The notes under the pieces were generated by a model. It saw only the letters and a program-made list of their open reading frames with translations. It was not told the origin of the DNA and searched no databases. Shown piece after piece: positions 1 to 5,210 of a stretch of 8,091 nt of DNA. Every line of letters starts with the position of its first letter. Positions within the stretch are counted from its first letter, which is position 1. The stretch lies in the NCBI GenBank assembly GCA_037143735.1, contig JBAWYD010000100.1, forward strand, positions 1-8,091, written 5' to 3'. Both the position numbers and the translations under genes were made by a program. The stretch comes from JAPLJQ01 sp037143735. Lineage in GTDB: Bacteria > Desulfobacterota > Syntrophia > Syntrophales > UBA2185.

Positions 1-155
1 GTTCGACAGGCATCTGTGTGGTGCCCCTGACGTCCTTTTTCACGTCCGTGCCCGGTTTCAGAATGACGTTGCTCGACAGAGACGAGGATAAGTTTGAATA
101 TATTGTAAAAACCCTTGCCGAAAAAATCGTGCAGTATATCGAGTCTGCAAAATAG
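1..155 (+). CDS. PLP-dependent aminotransferase class I/II, C-terminal end (partial)
   Basis: Only the last 50 codons are present, read from base 3 to a TAG at 153-155; the start lies outside the window. The peptide begins STGICVVPLTSF and continues with PGFRMTLL, then an amphipathic helix ending in YIESAK. In fold-type I aminotransferases of the AspAT/AlaAT group, the small C-terminal domain has a GICVVP strand followed by a GFR motif. That Arg (residue 20 of the fragment) is the conserved one that binds the substrate alpha-carboxylate. The protein would be cytosolic and transfer amino groups between an amino acid and a 2-oxo acid. The substrate cannot be told from this fragment. The family call rests on motif recognition; a specific gene name is not justified. 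Confidence 0.75.
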   Translation, partial: STGICVVPLTSFFTSVPGFRMTLLDRDEDKFEYIVKTLAEKIVQYIESAK

Positions 156-294
156 CGGGTTGGCTTGTGTGATCGTGGGCCGGAGGACGAAAATCTAACT
201 CAACCCGACCCTGCTGCCGGGGGACCAAAACCGAGCAAAAATTTGGCATGAAATTTCGTACTTATCGCTGTATATGTAATGATATCAAATAGAT

Positions 295-320
295 AAAAAT
301 ATAAACGCGTTTATATTTTT
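295..320. repeat. Perfect 26-bp AT-rich palindrome centred on ACGCGT
   Basis: The half-site AAAAATATAAACG is followed exactly by its reverse complement, with no mismatch over 26 bases. As RNA it would form an 11-bp AT-rich stem with a CGCG loop, followed by further T residues on the plus strand. It lies 140 bases after the aminotransferase stop. It could be a weak bidirectional terminator for that gene or a dimeric-protein binding site. The symmetry is seen directly; the function is inferred. Confidence 0.5.
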
Positions 321-337
321 TTATTTACAATAAAAAA

Positions 338-380
338 GTCATTCCCGCATCCCCCCTGTCATTCCCGCGCAAGCGGGAAT
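338..380. repeat. GTCATTCCCGC dispersed repeat with REP-like hairpin
   Basis: GTCATTCCCGC occurs at 338-348 and again at 358-368. The second copy continues into GCAAGCGGGAAT, giving an 8-bp perfect stem (ATTCCCGC / GCGGGAAT, 361-380) closed by a GCAA tetraloop. The first copy is only the left half. Repeats of the form ATTCCCGC...GCGGGAATCC are abundant between genes in many Proteobacteria and can form stable hairpins. Whether this one is a mobile MITE/REP unit depends on its copy number in the genome. Confidence 0.7.
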
Positions 381-1151
381 CCGCTTCCAACCCTTTAACC
401 TGAACAATTATCCCTGTTTCTGGATGAGTATGTCCTTCTGAACGACGCCATGCAGGATATGATAACGCTTTTCCTGCAAAAACACATAAAACAGTTGGGC
501 AATGATTAGGGCTGATACGGAATATACACTTTTTTTTTGAGGAAATAAGATAATTCAGGAGAAAGTACGCAATAACCTGATGATCAACAAGTATTATACA
601 TGATATGCTTTATAAAGACCCTTTGAAAGCGGATCTGTACAAAAATGCGGTAATTTGTAGAAGAATTTAAAAATACCTGTAAAATTATTCAAATTGTTCG
701 TACGTTGCGCCCCTCCCCTGTGTTCCTATTACTCGAAGGCGTCACCGTATAAAAGACGCGATATCACCGCGCGATGTCACTTAACTTATTGTTATCATTA
801 ATGAATAAATGAACATGTCCTTGATTTGCATGCGAGGTATTTGCCCGCTTTTGGTTCCCCGGATGGATCAGTTTGTGGATAAAAGCGGATGAGACCCCCC
901 ATATCATCTCACGCTCCCGCCGGCATTTTCAGACAACATCCCGTCTATGGCAGTTTCCTGGAATCCGGGAGAATTGGGGACAGTTTCAGCTGCTTTTCTT
1001 TACCACCATTCACCTGGTAATCAGCGAGACTTTATCAAGGAAAAAGGGTAGTTGGCTGGGAAACGACTACAAAGGGTTATAATAGTCGATATTATCTATT
1101 ACCGATTGAAATAGCGTACAGCCCTATCACTTTAACGAGCAAAGATTAAAA

Positions 1152-1916
1152 TTATTTTTTTGGTAAACACATAGTTCCGGATAATTGTTGCATATCCATC
1201 TTCATAGGTCTTTTCAGATTATATTTTTTAGTTAGATAATCTATAACGTCGCCATGATTTCTATCAAATTCAGGATCAACTGAAAATGCCTCACCGTTAA
1301 TTTCATCCTCAATAGGGTCTATGACACCATCTCGAAAAGATTGTCGTAATTTGCTTTTTTTAAATTCTCTGTATCTTGGCGATAATGTATTTAGGCATAA
1401 CTTCATCTCCTGATCATCTGAAACTATTGCACCGTCTAAAATGTATCTATGAAAATAGAAATCGCTATTACCGAAATAATAGCAATAAATTAAAGGTTTA
1501 TTATCACCCCAATCAGCAATATATTCTCTGCCGTATAATGTTGATTCGAAATCATCAATCTGAAAATCCGGATGATGACCCTTCGCATATAGCCAAACGA
1601 GTTTGAAATCAGCTTTAGTTCTAGATTTCTTGAGCTGTTTGCAGGCTGATTCTACAACTCGTGATATTGGAATCTTTCTGCCAGCAGGATTACTTTCTTC
1701 GAATATTTTACCGGACAAAAGTTCTTCATCTCGATATTTGAGAAATTCTTTCTTTGTAAATTTACTTTTTAGTTCGATGAGATATTTATATTCCCCACAT
1801 TGGATAAGGAAATCAGGACTCTTTTCCGTGCTTTCTATTATCTTCTCAACTTTCAATCCTAGTTGAAATTTAATAATATCCATTACGACATTTTCTGAAT
1901 TCAATAAATTATCCAT
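1152..1916 (-). CDS. PD-(D/E)XK nuclease-like protein, candidate defence or restriction effector
   Basis: The protein has 254 residues. Residues 33-50 carry SPDFLI, then about ten residues, then YLIELK: P34-D35, twelve residues, E48-L-K50. This matches the PD-(X10-30)-(D/E)XK active-site pattern of restriction-endonuclease-like folds, in which the acidic residues bind the metal and the Lys assists cleavage. A helix with ACKQLKKS (about 91-98) and a hydrophobic strand FKLVWLYAKG follow, as the core fold expects. The remainder, charged and rich in aromatics, was not recognised. No signal peptide or membrane helix is visible, so it is probably cytosolic. The start is the first ATG at 1916; its ribosome binding site is weak. 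The gene is more AT-rich than the housekeeping genes downstream, which suggests transfer. A terminator lies only 14 bases before the start. The fold call is moderately secure; DNA cleavage and defence are inferred. Confidence 0.6.
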   Translation of the reverse strand: MDNLLNSENVVMDIIKFQLGLKVEKIIESTEKSPDFLIQCGEYKYLIELKSKFTKKEFLKYRDEELLSGKIFEESNPAGRKIPISRVVESACKQLKKSRTKADFKLVWLYAKGHHPDFQIDDFESTLYGREYIADWGDNKPLIYCYYFGNSDFYFHRYILDGAIVSDDQEMKLCLNTLSPRYREFKKSKLRQSFRDGVIDPIEDEINGEAFSVDPEFDRNHGDVIDYLTKKYNLKRPMKMDMQQLSGTMCLPKK

Positions 1917-1930
1917 CTGGATGAACCTAT

Positions 1931-1957
1931 AAAAAGGCGGATGCTTTCAGACCCGCC
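1931..1957 (-). terminator. Rho-independent terminator after the small membrane protein gene
   Basis: On the minus strand GGCGGGT pairs with ATCCGCC (7 bp, one G-T wobble) around an 8-base loop, followed at once by TTTTT. It sits 57 bases after the stop of the membrane protein gene and only 14 bases before the ATG of the PD-(D/E)XK gene. It probably ends transcription from the upstream gene and may also limit read-through into the nuclease-like gene. Confidence 0.65.
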
Positions 1958-2014
1958 CCGGTTATTTGATTCTGCTTTAAACCTAACGCTGAGAATAAAA
2001 TAATATACGCTTCA

Positions 2015-2257
2015 TTATCGGCGCTCATCAGTTTCCAGTTGACGATCTTTTTCACGGGCATTATTTTCAGCGTTCCTTGCGAACAGAACCCAGACGACCA
2101 ATCCAATGCCGAGCATGACCATGCCCGTTGTGTATTCATGACGCTCTCCCGTATGACGCCAAGCATCCTGAAGCTGCCCGACTCCACTAAAAATTAAATA
2201 GCCAGATACCGCGCCCACAATCATCAACGTATTAAATATCCCTTTTACGTGAATCAC
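2015..2257 (-). CDS. Small two-helix membrane protein of unknown function
   Basis: With a GTG start at 2257 the protein has 80 residues. This start was chosen because AAGGAG (2264-2269) lies 6 bases ahead of it, the best ribosome binding site here. An ATG at 2281 or a TTG at 2293 would add 8 or 12 residues but has no good site. Two hydrophobic segments are visible: about residues 6-23 (IFNTLMIVGAVSGYLIFSG) and about 45-58 (MVMLGIGLVVWVLF). A polar stretch (QDAWRHTGERHEYT) separates them, and the tail is highly charged, ending ETDERR. It should be an inner-membrane hairpin with the charged tail probably in the cytoplasm. The family was not recognised. It lies between a HEPN gene and a PD-(D/E)XK gene on the same strand, so a membrane partner or effector is possible but unproven. 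Confidence 0.6.
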   Translation of the reverse strand: MIHVKGIFNTLMIVGAVSGYLIFSGVGQLQDAWRHTGERHEYTTGMVMLGIGLVVWVLFARNAENNAREKDRQLETDERR

Positions 2258-2381
2258 TATTTGCTCCTTCTTTGCTTTCATTACGCCCAGCAATTAACAT
2301 ACTAACATCCCTTTTTCCGATGAGTTATGGCTTACAATAGCACAATTAATTATTATTGAAAGATGAAATTACATTGTTTCA

Positions 2382-2813
2382 TTAGGTTGACTTTCTTTGC
2401 CATTGCTCAGGGTCTAACGATCGAGAAACAGACTGGAAAAGAACGATCAGGCTCTTAAGTTCCGAAGTCATTTTCTCTAATACTTTCGGATCATGCATTC
2501 GTTTTCCGTAGTTCCCAAAGAAGTGGTGAGCCAAATAATTTCTCTTCTCCAAAACTTCTTCTGCTAAGGAAAGCTGTTGTTCAGTGAGATTGAAATGTTG
2601 CTTGTATTCTTTTAGAAGCGATCCAAGAGTTAACTTGGTTAGTTTTTCAAATATCTCTGGGACCTTCTCTGGGTTAAGTTTCTCTGTTTCCTCCCATTTC
2701 GGACCAAGAAGAAGGTACACAATCCGATATTCCATATTGCAGCAGTTGTGGGCAGCAATTCCGTAAAGCCTGTACAGTTCTTTTAGTTGCTCACTTTCCT
2801 CTAAAGTCGACAT
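2382..2813 (-). CDS. HEPN-domain protein, putative ribonuclease
   Basis: The protein is all-helical, with 143 residues. Near the C-terminus it has EKRNYLAHHFF, in which R91-N-Y-L-A-H96 fits the RX4-6H catalytic motif of HEPN ribonucleases (HepT, AbiF/AbiV-like and related families). A first helix pair carries YGIAAHNCCNMEYRIVYLLLG (about 17-37). A TLGSLLKEY helix (about 62-70) leads towards the R...H motif. This order of helices is typical of small stand-alone HEPN proteins. Such domains usually cut RNA as toxins or phage-defence effectors. The ATG at 2813 is supported by AAGGAAG, with AGGA 5 bases upstream. No nucleotidyltransferase (MNT) antitoxin gene is adjacent, so a classic HepT/MntA pair is not seen here. 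Its neighbours suggest an accessory locus. The domain call is fairly good; the target and role are unknown. Confidence 0.65.
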   Translation of the reverse strand: MSTLEESEQLKELYRLYGIAAHNCCNMEYRIVYLLLGPKWEETEKLNPEKVPEIFEKLTKLTLGSLLKEYKQHFNLTEQQLSLAEEVLEKRNYLAHHFFGNYGKRMHDPKVLEKMTSELKSLIVLFQSVSRSLDPEQWQRKST

Positions 2814-2838
2814 GGTCTTCCTTCATTGGTGGCTCAAT

Positions 2839-2866
2839 ATTTAATATACTTGGTTGGTTTTTTCAA
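2839..2866 (-). promoter_or_regulatory. Possible sigma70 promoter of the HEPN gene
   Basis: On the minus strand TTGAAA (2861-2866) and TTAAAT (2839-2844) are 16 bases apart and end 25 bases before the ATG. The -35 box matches consensus at five of six positions and the -10 box at four of six. The surroundings are AT-rich, so a chance match is possible. Confidence 0.35.
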
Positions 2867-3192
2867 ACCTCGTGCAACGTTACTTCAAATTGTGAAAAAT
2901 GAAAAGATATGAATACCGTAGAAGTAGAGCATGCCTTAGAAAATTGTTGGACACTCTCTTTCAGGAAGGAGTGGATCTCCCCAGTTATCTAAAAAATAAC
3001 CCTCCATAAATCGCATGTTTTAACCCGTTATCATCAAATATTAGAAAATCCAGGGTACTGTTTTTACTGCGATATGTGAATCTGACCCCATATTTTTTCA
3101 CAGGCCATGAAAAAGGGGAAAGATTTATATTGTGAACTGCCGGTCAACGGTTCCCCTGTCCGGCTGGAAAGCTCAAAGGCGGAAGGACCGGT
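2867..3192. other. Intergenic stretch without a convincing gene
   Basis: About 330 bases upstream of the HEPN gene show no supportable coding region. The visible structure is an inverted repeat, TGTGAA (3075-3080) with TTCACA (3097-3102), enclosing CTGACCCC. Read on the minus strand this gives ATGGGGTCAGATTCACAT (3074-3091), a kind of sequence often seen beside decayed transposase genes in Deltaproteobacteria. The stretch is probably insertion debris. Confidence 0.45.
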
Positions 3193-3309
3193 GGCGATCA
3201 TCTCCTTCGTGATCTTTCCCCTGTTCAGGAAAGTCCTGAGAACCTTATGCCGGAAGAGGGCCTCCAGCTTTTTCAGCTCCAGGGGGCGCTGGGGAAGACT
3301 TTGCCCTTG
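3193..3309 (-). pseudogene. IS91-like transposase fragment
   Basis: The minus strand translates to SLPQRPLELKKLEALF, then RHKVLRTFLNRGKITKEMIA, about 39 residues. This resembles the part of IS91-family (Y2-type) transposases that normally reads LELKKLEALFRHKV...GKIT..MI and then WRHSGFNV. Here the similarity stops abruptly at the expected WRHSGF position. The frame continues with unrelated sequence to a stop at 3064, and no HUH/Y2 catalytic region is present. The upstream edge of the match lies next to the higB remnant at 3313. It is a dead fragment marking a past insertion or recombination. Confidence 0.55.
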
Positions 3310-3312
3310 ACA

Positions 3313-3342
3313 ATGATAGTTGAAATCGTTGATTATCACTAA
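3313..3342 (+). pseudogene. higB: higB toxin, last codons only
   Basis: Immediately before higA the plus strand reads in frame to VEIVDYH and a TAA at 3340-3342. VEIVDYH (or a close variant) is the usual C-terminus of HigB/RelE-type toxins, and the 9-base spacing to the higA ATG is typical of higBA operons. The rest of the roughly 90-codon toxin is missing: the in-frame sequence before about 3313 is not HigB-like and coincides with the transposase fragment on the other strand. The toxin therefore cannot be functional. The call rests on a very short motif plus its position. Confidence 0.55.
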
Positions 3343-3351
3343 GGAGGGAGT

Positions 3352-3654
3352 ATGAACGGGAGGGATTTTCCTCCGGTGCATCCCGGAGAGATTTTACTGG
3401 AAGAGTTCTTGAAGCCGATGGGCATCAGTCAGTACCGCCTGGCCGAAAGCATCCACGTGCCGGCGAGACGGATCAACGAGATCGTGCTTGAAAAGCGCGG
3501 CATAACCGCGGATACCGCCCTGCGGCTGTCTCGTTTTTTCGGGAATTCTGCTCAATTTTGGATGAATCTTCAAACACGCTACGAGCTTGAATCGGCGCGC
3601 GATTTATCGGCGTCCAGCATTGACCGGGAAGTCAGGCCACACGCAGCAGCTTAA
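3352..3654 (+). CDS. higA: HigA family antitoxin (XRE-type HTH)
   Basis: The protein is full length at 100 residues. It starts with the HigA signature PPVHPGEILLEEFLKPMGIS (residues 7-26). A helix-turn-helix follows (about 24-62: SQYRLAESIHVPARRINEIV, then KRGITADTALRLSRFF). The C-terminus is typical of the family: FWMNLQTRYELE and a tail ending EVRPHAAA. HigA binds and neutralises the HigB ribosome-dependent mRNase and represses its own operon through the HTH. The ATG at 3352 is preceded by a strong AAGGAGGGAG site. The toxin gene is reduced to its last codons, so this is an orphan antitoxin. It may still act as a DNA-binding regulator, or protect against related toxins elsewhere in the genome. 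The original operon promoter, normally upstream of higB, is probably lost. Confidence 0.9.
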   Translation: MNGRDFPPVHPGEILLEEFLKPMGISQYRLAESIHVPARRINEIVLEKRGITADTALRLSRFFGNSAQFWMNLQTRYELESARDLSASSIDREVRPHAAA

Positions 3655-3834
3655 GGATGCGAGGGGGCATTTTCATATAAACCCCAACGCGTGGGGGTGT
3701 GCTCAGCACGCTTTGCCATATGACATATTTACCTTTCCGGGAAACACCGCCTTGCGGTACGGGAGATTCACATGTTTGAGTTCGTGAAGGTTTTTGTCTC
3801 GATTTGTCATAATGATTGATCCGGGGGAATGCAA

Positions 3835-4389
3835 ATGACCGATCTATTGAAGGACACGTTGTCTAAATATGAAAAAGGCCTCGTTTTTGTTTACACGGGA
3901 AACGGTAAGGGCAAAACCACCGCCGCCATGGGGCAGGCGCTCCGGGCCACGGGTCATGGTTTGAAGGTCCTGGTGATTCAGTTCATGAAGGGGAAGAAGT
4001 ACGGTGAGGTGATTGCCGCCGAAAAACACCTTCCCGCCATAACGATCTGCCAATGCGGTCTTGACAGTTTTGTCATGCGGAAAAACCCTGCCCCCGTTGA
4101 TATTGAGCTTGCACAGCAGGGGTTAAACATGGCGGGGAAAGCCCTTTTGTCCGGCGAATATCATCTCGTGATCCTTGATGAAATCAACGTTGCCATGGAT
4201 TTTGGGTTGATTTCGATCGATGATGTGGTGAATATGATCAAAAACAAAGCGCCGTCGGTGGACCTGATCCTGACAGGAAGATACGCCCCTCCCGAAATCA
4301 TTGAACTGGCGGATACTGTCAGTGAAGTCAATGAGATTAAACATCATTATGCCAAGGGGATTAAGGAAAGAGCGGGCATCGAATTTTAG
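3835..4389 (+). CDS. cobO: Corrinoid adenosyltransferase (CobO/BtuR/CobA type)
   Basis: The enzyme transfers the 5'-deoxyadenosyl group of ATP to cob(I)alamin or cob(I)yrinic acid a,c-diamide to make adenosylcobalamin, in the cytosol. Numbering from the ATG at 3835 (184 residues), the family P-loop GNGKGKTTAAMGQA is at about 22-35. VLVIQFMKGKKYGE follows at 46-58. The Walker-B-like VILDEIN is at 112-118, LTGRYAPPEIIELAD at 146-160, and the C-terminal motif KGIKERAGIEF closes the protein. Length and all signature motifs are normal. ATG 3835 is preferred because GGGGGA (3823-3828) lies 6 bases before it. An in-frame ATG at 3829 directly abuts that site. No B12 riboswitch is recognised in the 180-base upstream gap. 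The DUF2284 gene follows after 43 bases, probably in the same transcript. Confidence 0.93.
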   Translation: MTDLLKDTLSKYEKGLVFVYTGNGKGKTTAAMGQALRATGHGLKVLVIQFMKGKKYGEVIAAEKHLPAITICQCGLDSFVMRKNPAPVDIELAQQGLNMAGKALLSGEYHLVILDEINVAMDFGLISIDDVVNMIKNKAPSVDLILTGRYAPPEIIELADTVSEVNEIKHHYAKGIKERAGIEF

Positions 4390-4432
4390 GTCTCATCCAA
4401 AAATCTCAAATCATCTTCAAGAAAGGGCCCCA

Positions 4433-5008
4433 TTGATAGAGAATCAGAAAAATTCCCTGGAGACAATCATATCGTTACTGAAGGAACGGGGGGCCTCATC
4501 TGTTGTACGGATAAATGTTGCCGATGTCGTGGTGGATGAAAGGGTGCGCCTGAAATGCCGGGTTCCCCTGTGCAGCAGCTATCACAGGAACCTCATGTGT
4601 CCGCCGTATGTGCCAACCATTGCGGAATTCCGGGAAGCTCTCAATCGCTATTCCATGGCTATTTTGCTGCAGGTGTCCGCCGAACTGGAAAAACCGTACG
4701 CAAATGCGCCGTCGGAGGAAGTCTTTGTCCCCGCGAAAAAACTTCACGAACTGGTCCATTTCGGAGAAAAGGAAGCGTTTGCCGGGGGTTTTCGTTTTGC
4801 GGCCGGCTTCATCGGGGGATGTTGCCGCCTGTGTGATGAATGTGTGGCCGTTGACGGCAGTACAAGATGCCGGTTTCCCTTCAAAGCCCGGCCTTCCATG
4901 GAGGCTGTGGGAATCGATGTCATTGCGACAGCCGAAAAAGCAGGCCTGTCTATTGATTCTTTTCCTATCAGCAACAGGGTAACCTGGACGGGGCTTATTT
5001 TATTGTAA
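4433..5008 (+). CDS. DUF2284 cysteine-rich metal-binding protein
   Basis: This protein of about 191 residues has an N-terminal cluster C42, C47 and C56 (RVPLCSSYHRNLMCPPYVP). A second cluster lies at C130, C131, C134, C137 and C146 (GGCCRLCDECVAV...RCRFPF), followed by ARPSMEAVGIDV at 152-163. The MCPPY and CxxCxxC...CR.P...RPSMEA.G.DV motifs define the DUF2284 family. Its members are predicted to bind a metal or Fe-S cluster and often occur in anaerobes near corrinoid or methyl-transfer genes. The biochemical role is unknown. The start is inferred as TTG at 4433: AAAGGG lies 5 bases before it, and the frame upstream of 4390 overlaps cobO with no conserved motif. The frame is open further upstream, to an ATG at 4301, but that start would be buried in cobO. 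No signal peptide is visible. The likely operon with cobO hints at B12 metabolism. Confidence 0.82.
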   Translation: MIENQKNSLETIISLLKERGASSVVRINVADVVVDERVRLKCRVPLCSSYHRNLMCPPYVPTIAEFREALNRYSMAILLQVSAELEKPYANAPSEEVFVPAKKLHELVHFGEKEAFAGGFRFAAGFIGGCCRLCDECVAVDGSTRCRFPFKARPSMEAVGIDVIATAEKAGLSIDSFPISNRVTWTGLILL

Positions 5009-5035
5009 TATTCAGAGGTAGCCGGGTAACGAATC

Positions 5036-5158
5036 ATGTGTTCCGGAAAGATCGGCTGCTACGGCGTCAGCAGCAACGTGAGAAAGATCTTTAATCTGGC
5101 GGATCTGATCTCTGAAATCGAAATATTCAATTCTCAAGAAGATGCCATGAGGGGTTAG
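5036..5158 (+). pseudogene. STAS-domain-like C-terminal remnant or small ORF (40 codons)
   Basis: An ATG-to-TAG frame encodes 40 residues that include KIGCYGVSSNVRKIF and continue to LISEIEIFNSQEDAMRG. The pattern of a short strand, then VRKIF.L..L, then EIF.S.EDA resembles the final third of STAS anti-anti-sigma-factor domains, where the last helix and strand end near E.EAL. A complete STAS domain needs about 100 residues. The N-terminal part with the phosphorylatable Ser is absent, and a stop codon precedes the ATG. The nearest GAGG is 16 or more bases from the ATG, too far for good initiation. It is therefore more likely a deletion remnant than a gene. It lies between the DUF2284 and MBL genes on the same strand. 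Confidence 0.4.
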
Positions 5159-5210
5159 TGCCCCCATTGCGGGACGTTAAACATACGAAGAATTTGAAAG
5201 GATCATTATT

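Larger units (their letters stand above)
156..1151. other. Gene-poor AT-rich spacer of about 1 kb
   Basis: No convincing gene was found on either strand. The stretch contains the 26-bp palindrome (295-320), the ATTCCCGC repeat (338-380), a T9 run near 531-539, and an 11-bp imperfect direct repeat (757-767 and 770-780). A GGGGACAG motif sits at 976-983. The short open stretches at 399-509 and 873-1082 lack a ribosome binding site and recognisable motifs. A decayed accessory region with remnants of older insertions is the most likely explanation. Confidence 0.55.

Noticed and set aside
399..509. Open plus-strand stretch of 36 codons ending HIKQLGND
   Set aside because: It looks slightly coding-like but has no start with a ribosome binding site and no family I recognise; it could be a chance frame or an old remnant.
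873..1082. Plus-strand frame of 69 codons
   Set aside because: There is no ribosome binding site, no motif and an unlikely composition, and it includes the GGGGACAG debris motif. Treated as non-coding.
1981..1987. ACCTAAC (GTTAGGT on the minus strand), resembling an integron attC core site between single-gene units
   Set aside because: No partner core site or attC-type paired L boxes were found nearby, and neither of the other gaps between the minus-strand genes has one. A cassette array is not supported.
1927..2187. Minus-strand frame of 86 codons overlapping the small membrane protein gene
   Set aside because: It lies out of frame over the membrane gene and through the terminator hairpin. 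The other frame has the good ribosome binding site and two clear membrane helices.
3064..3381. Minus-strand open frame of 105 codons across the higA start, and an overlapping plus-strand frame at 3107-3310
   Set aside because: Only the central part of the minus frame (3193-3309) resembles a transposase; the ends overlap the higA start and unrelated sequence. The plus frame is its antisense and has no recognisable motif. Only the fragment was kept, as a pseudogene.
3655..3834. Possible cobalamin riboswitch upstream of cobO
   Set aside because: Only short hairpins (ACCGC-CTT-GCGGT at 3746-3758, and CCCCA/TGGGG at 3682-3696) are seen. I could not find a B12-box-like conserved core, and the gap is short for this riboswitch class.
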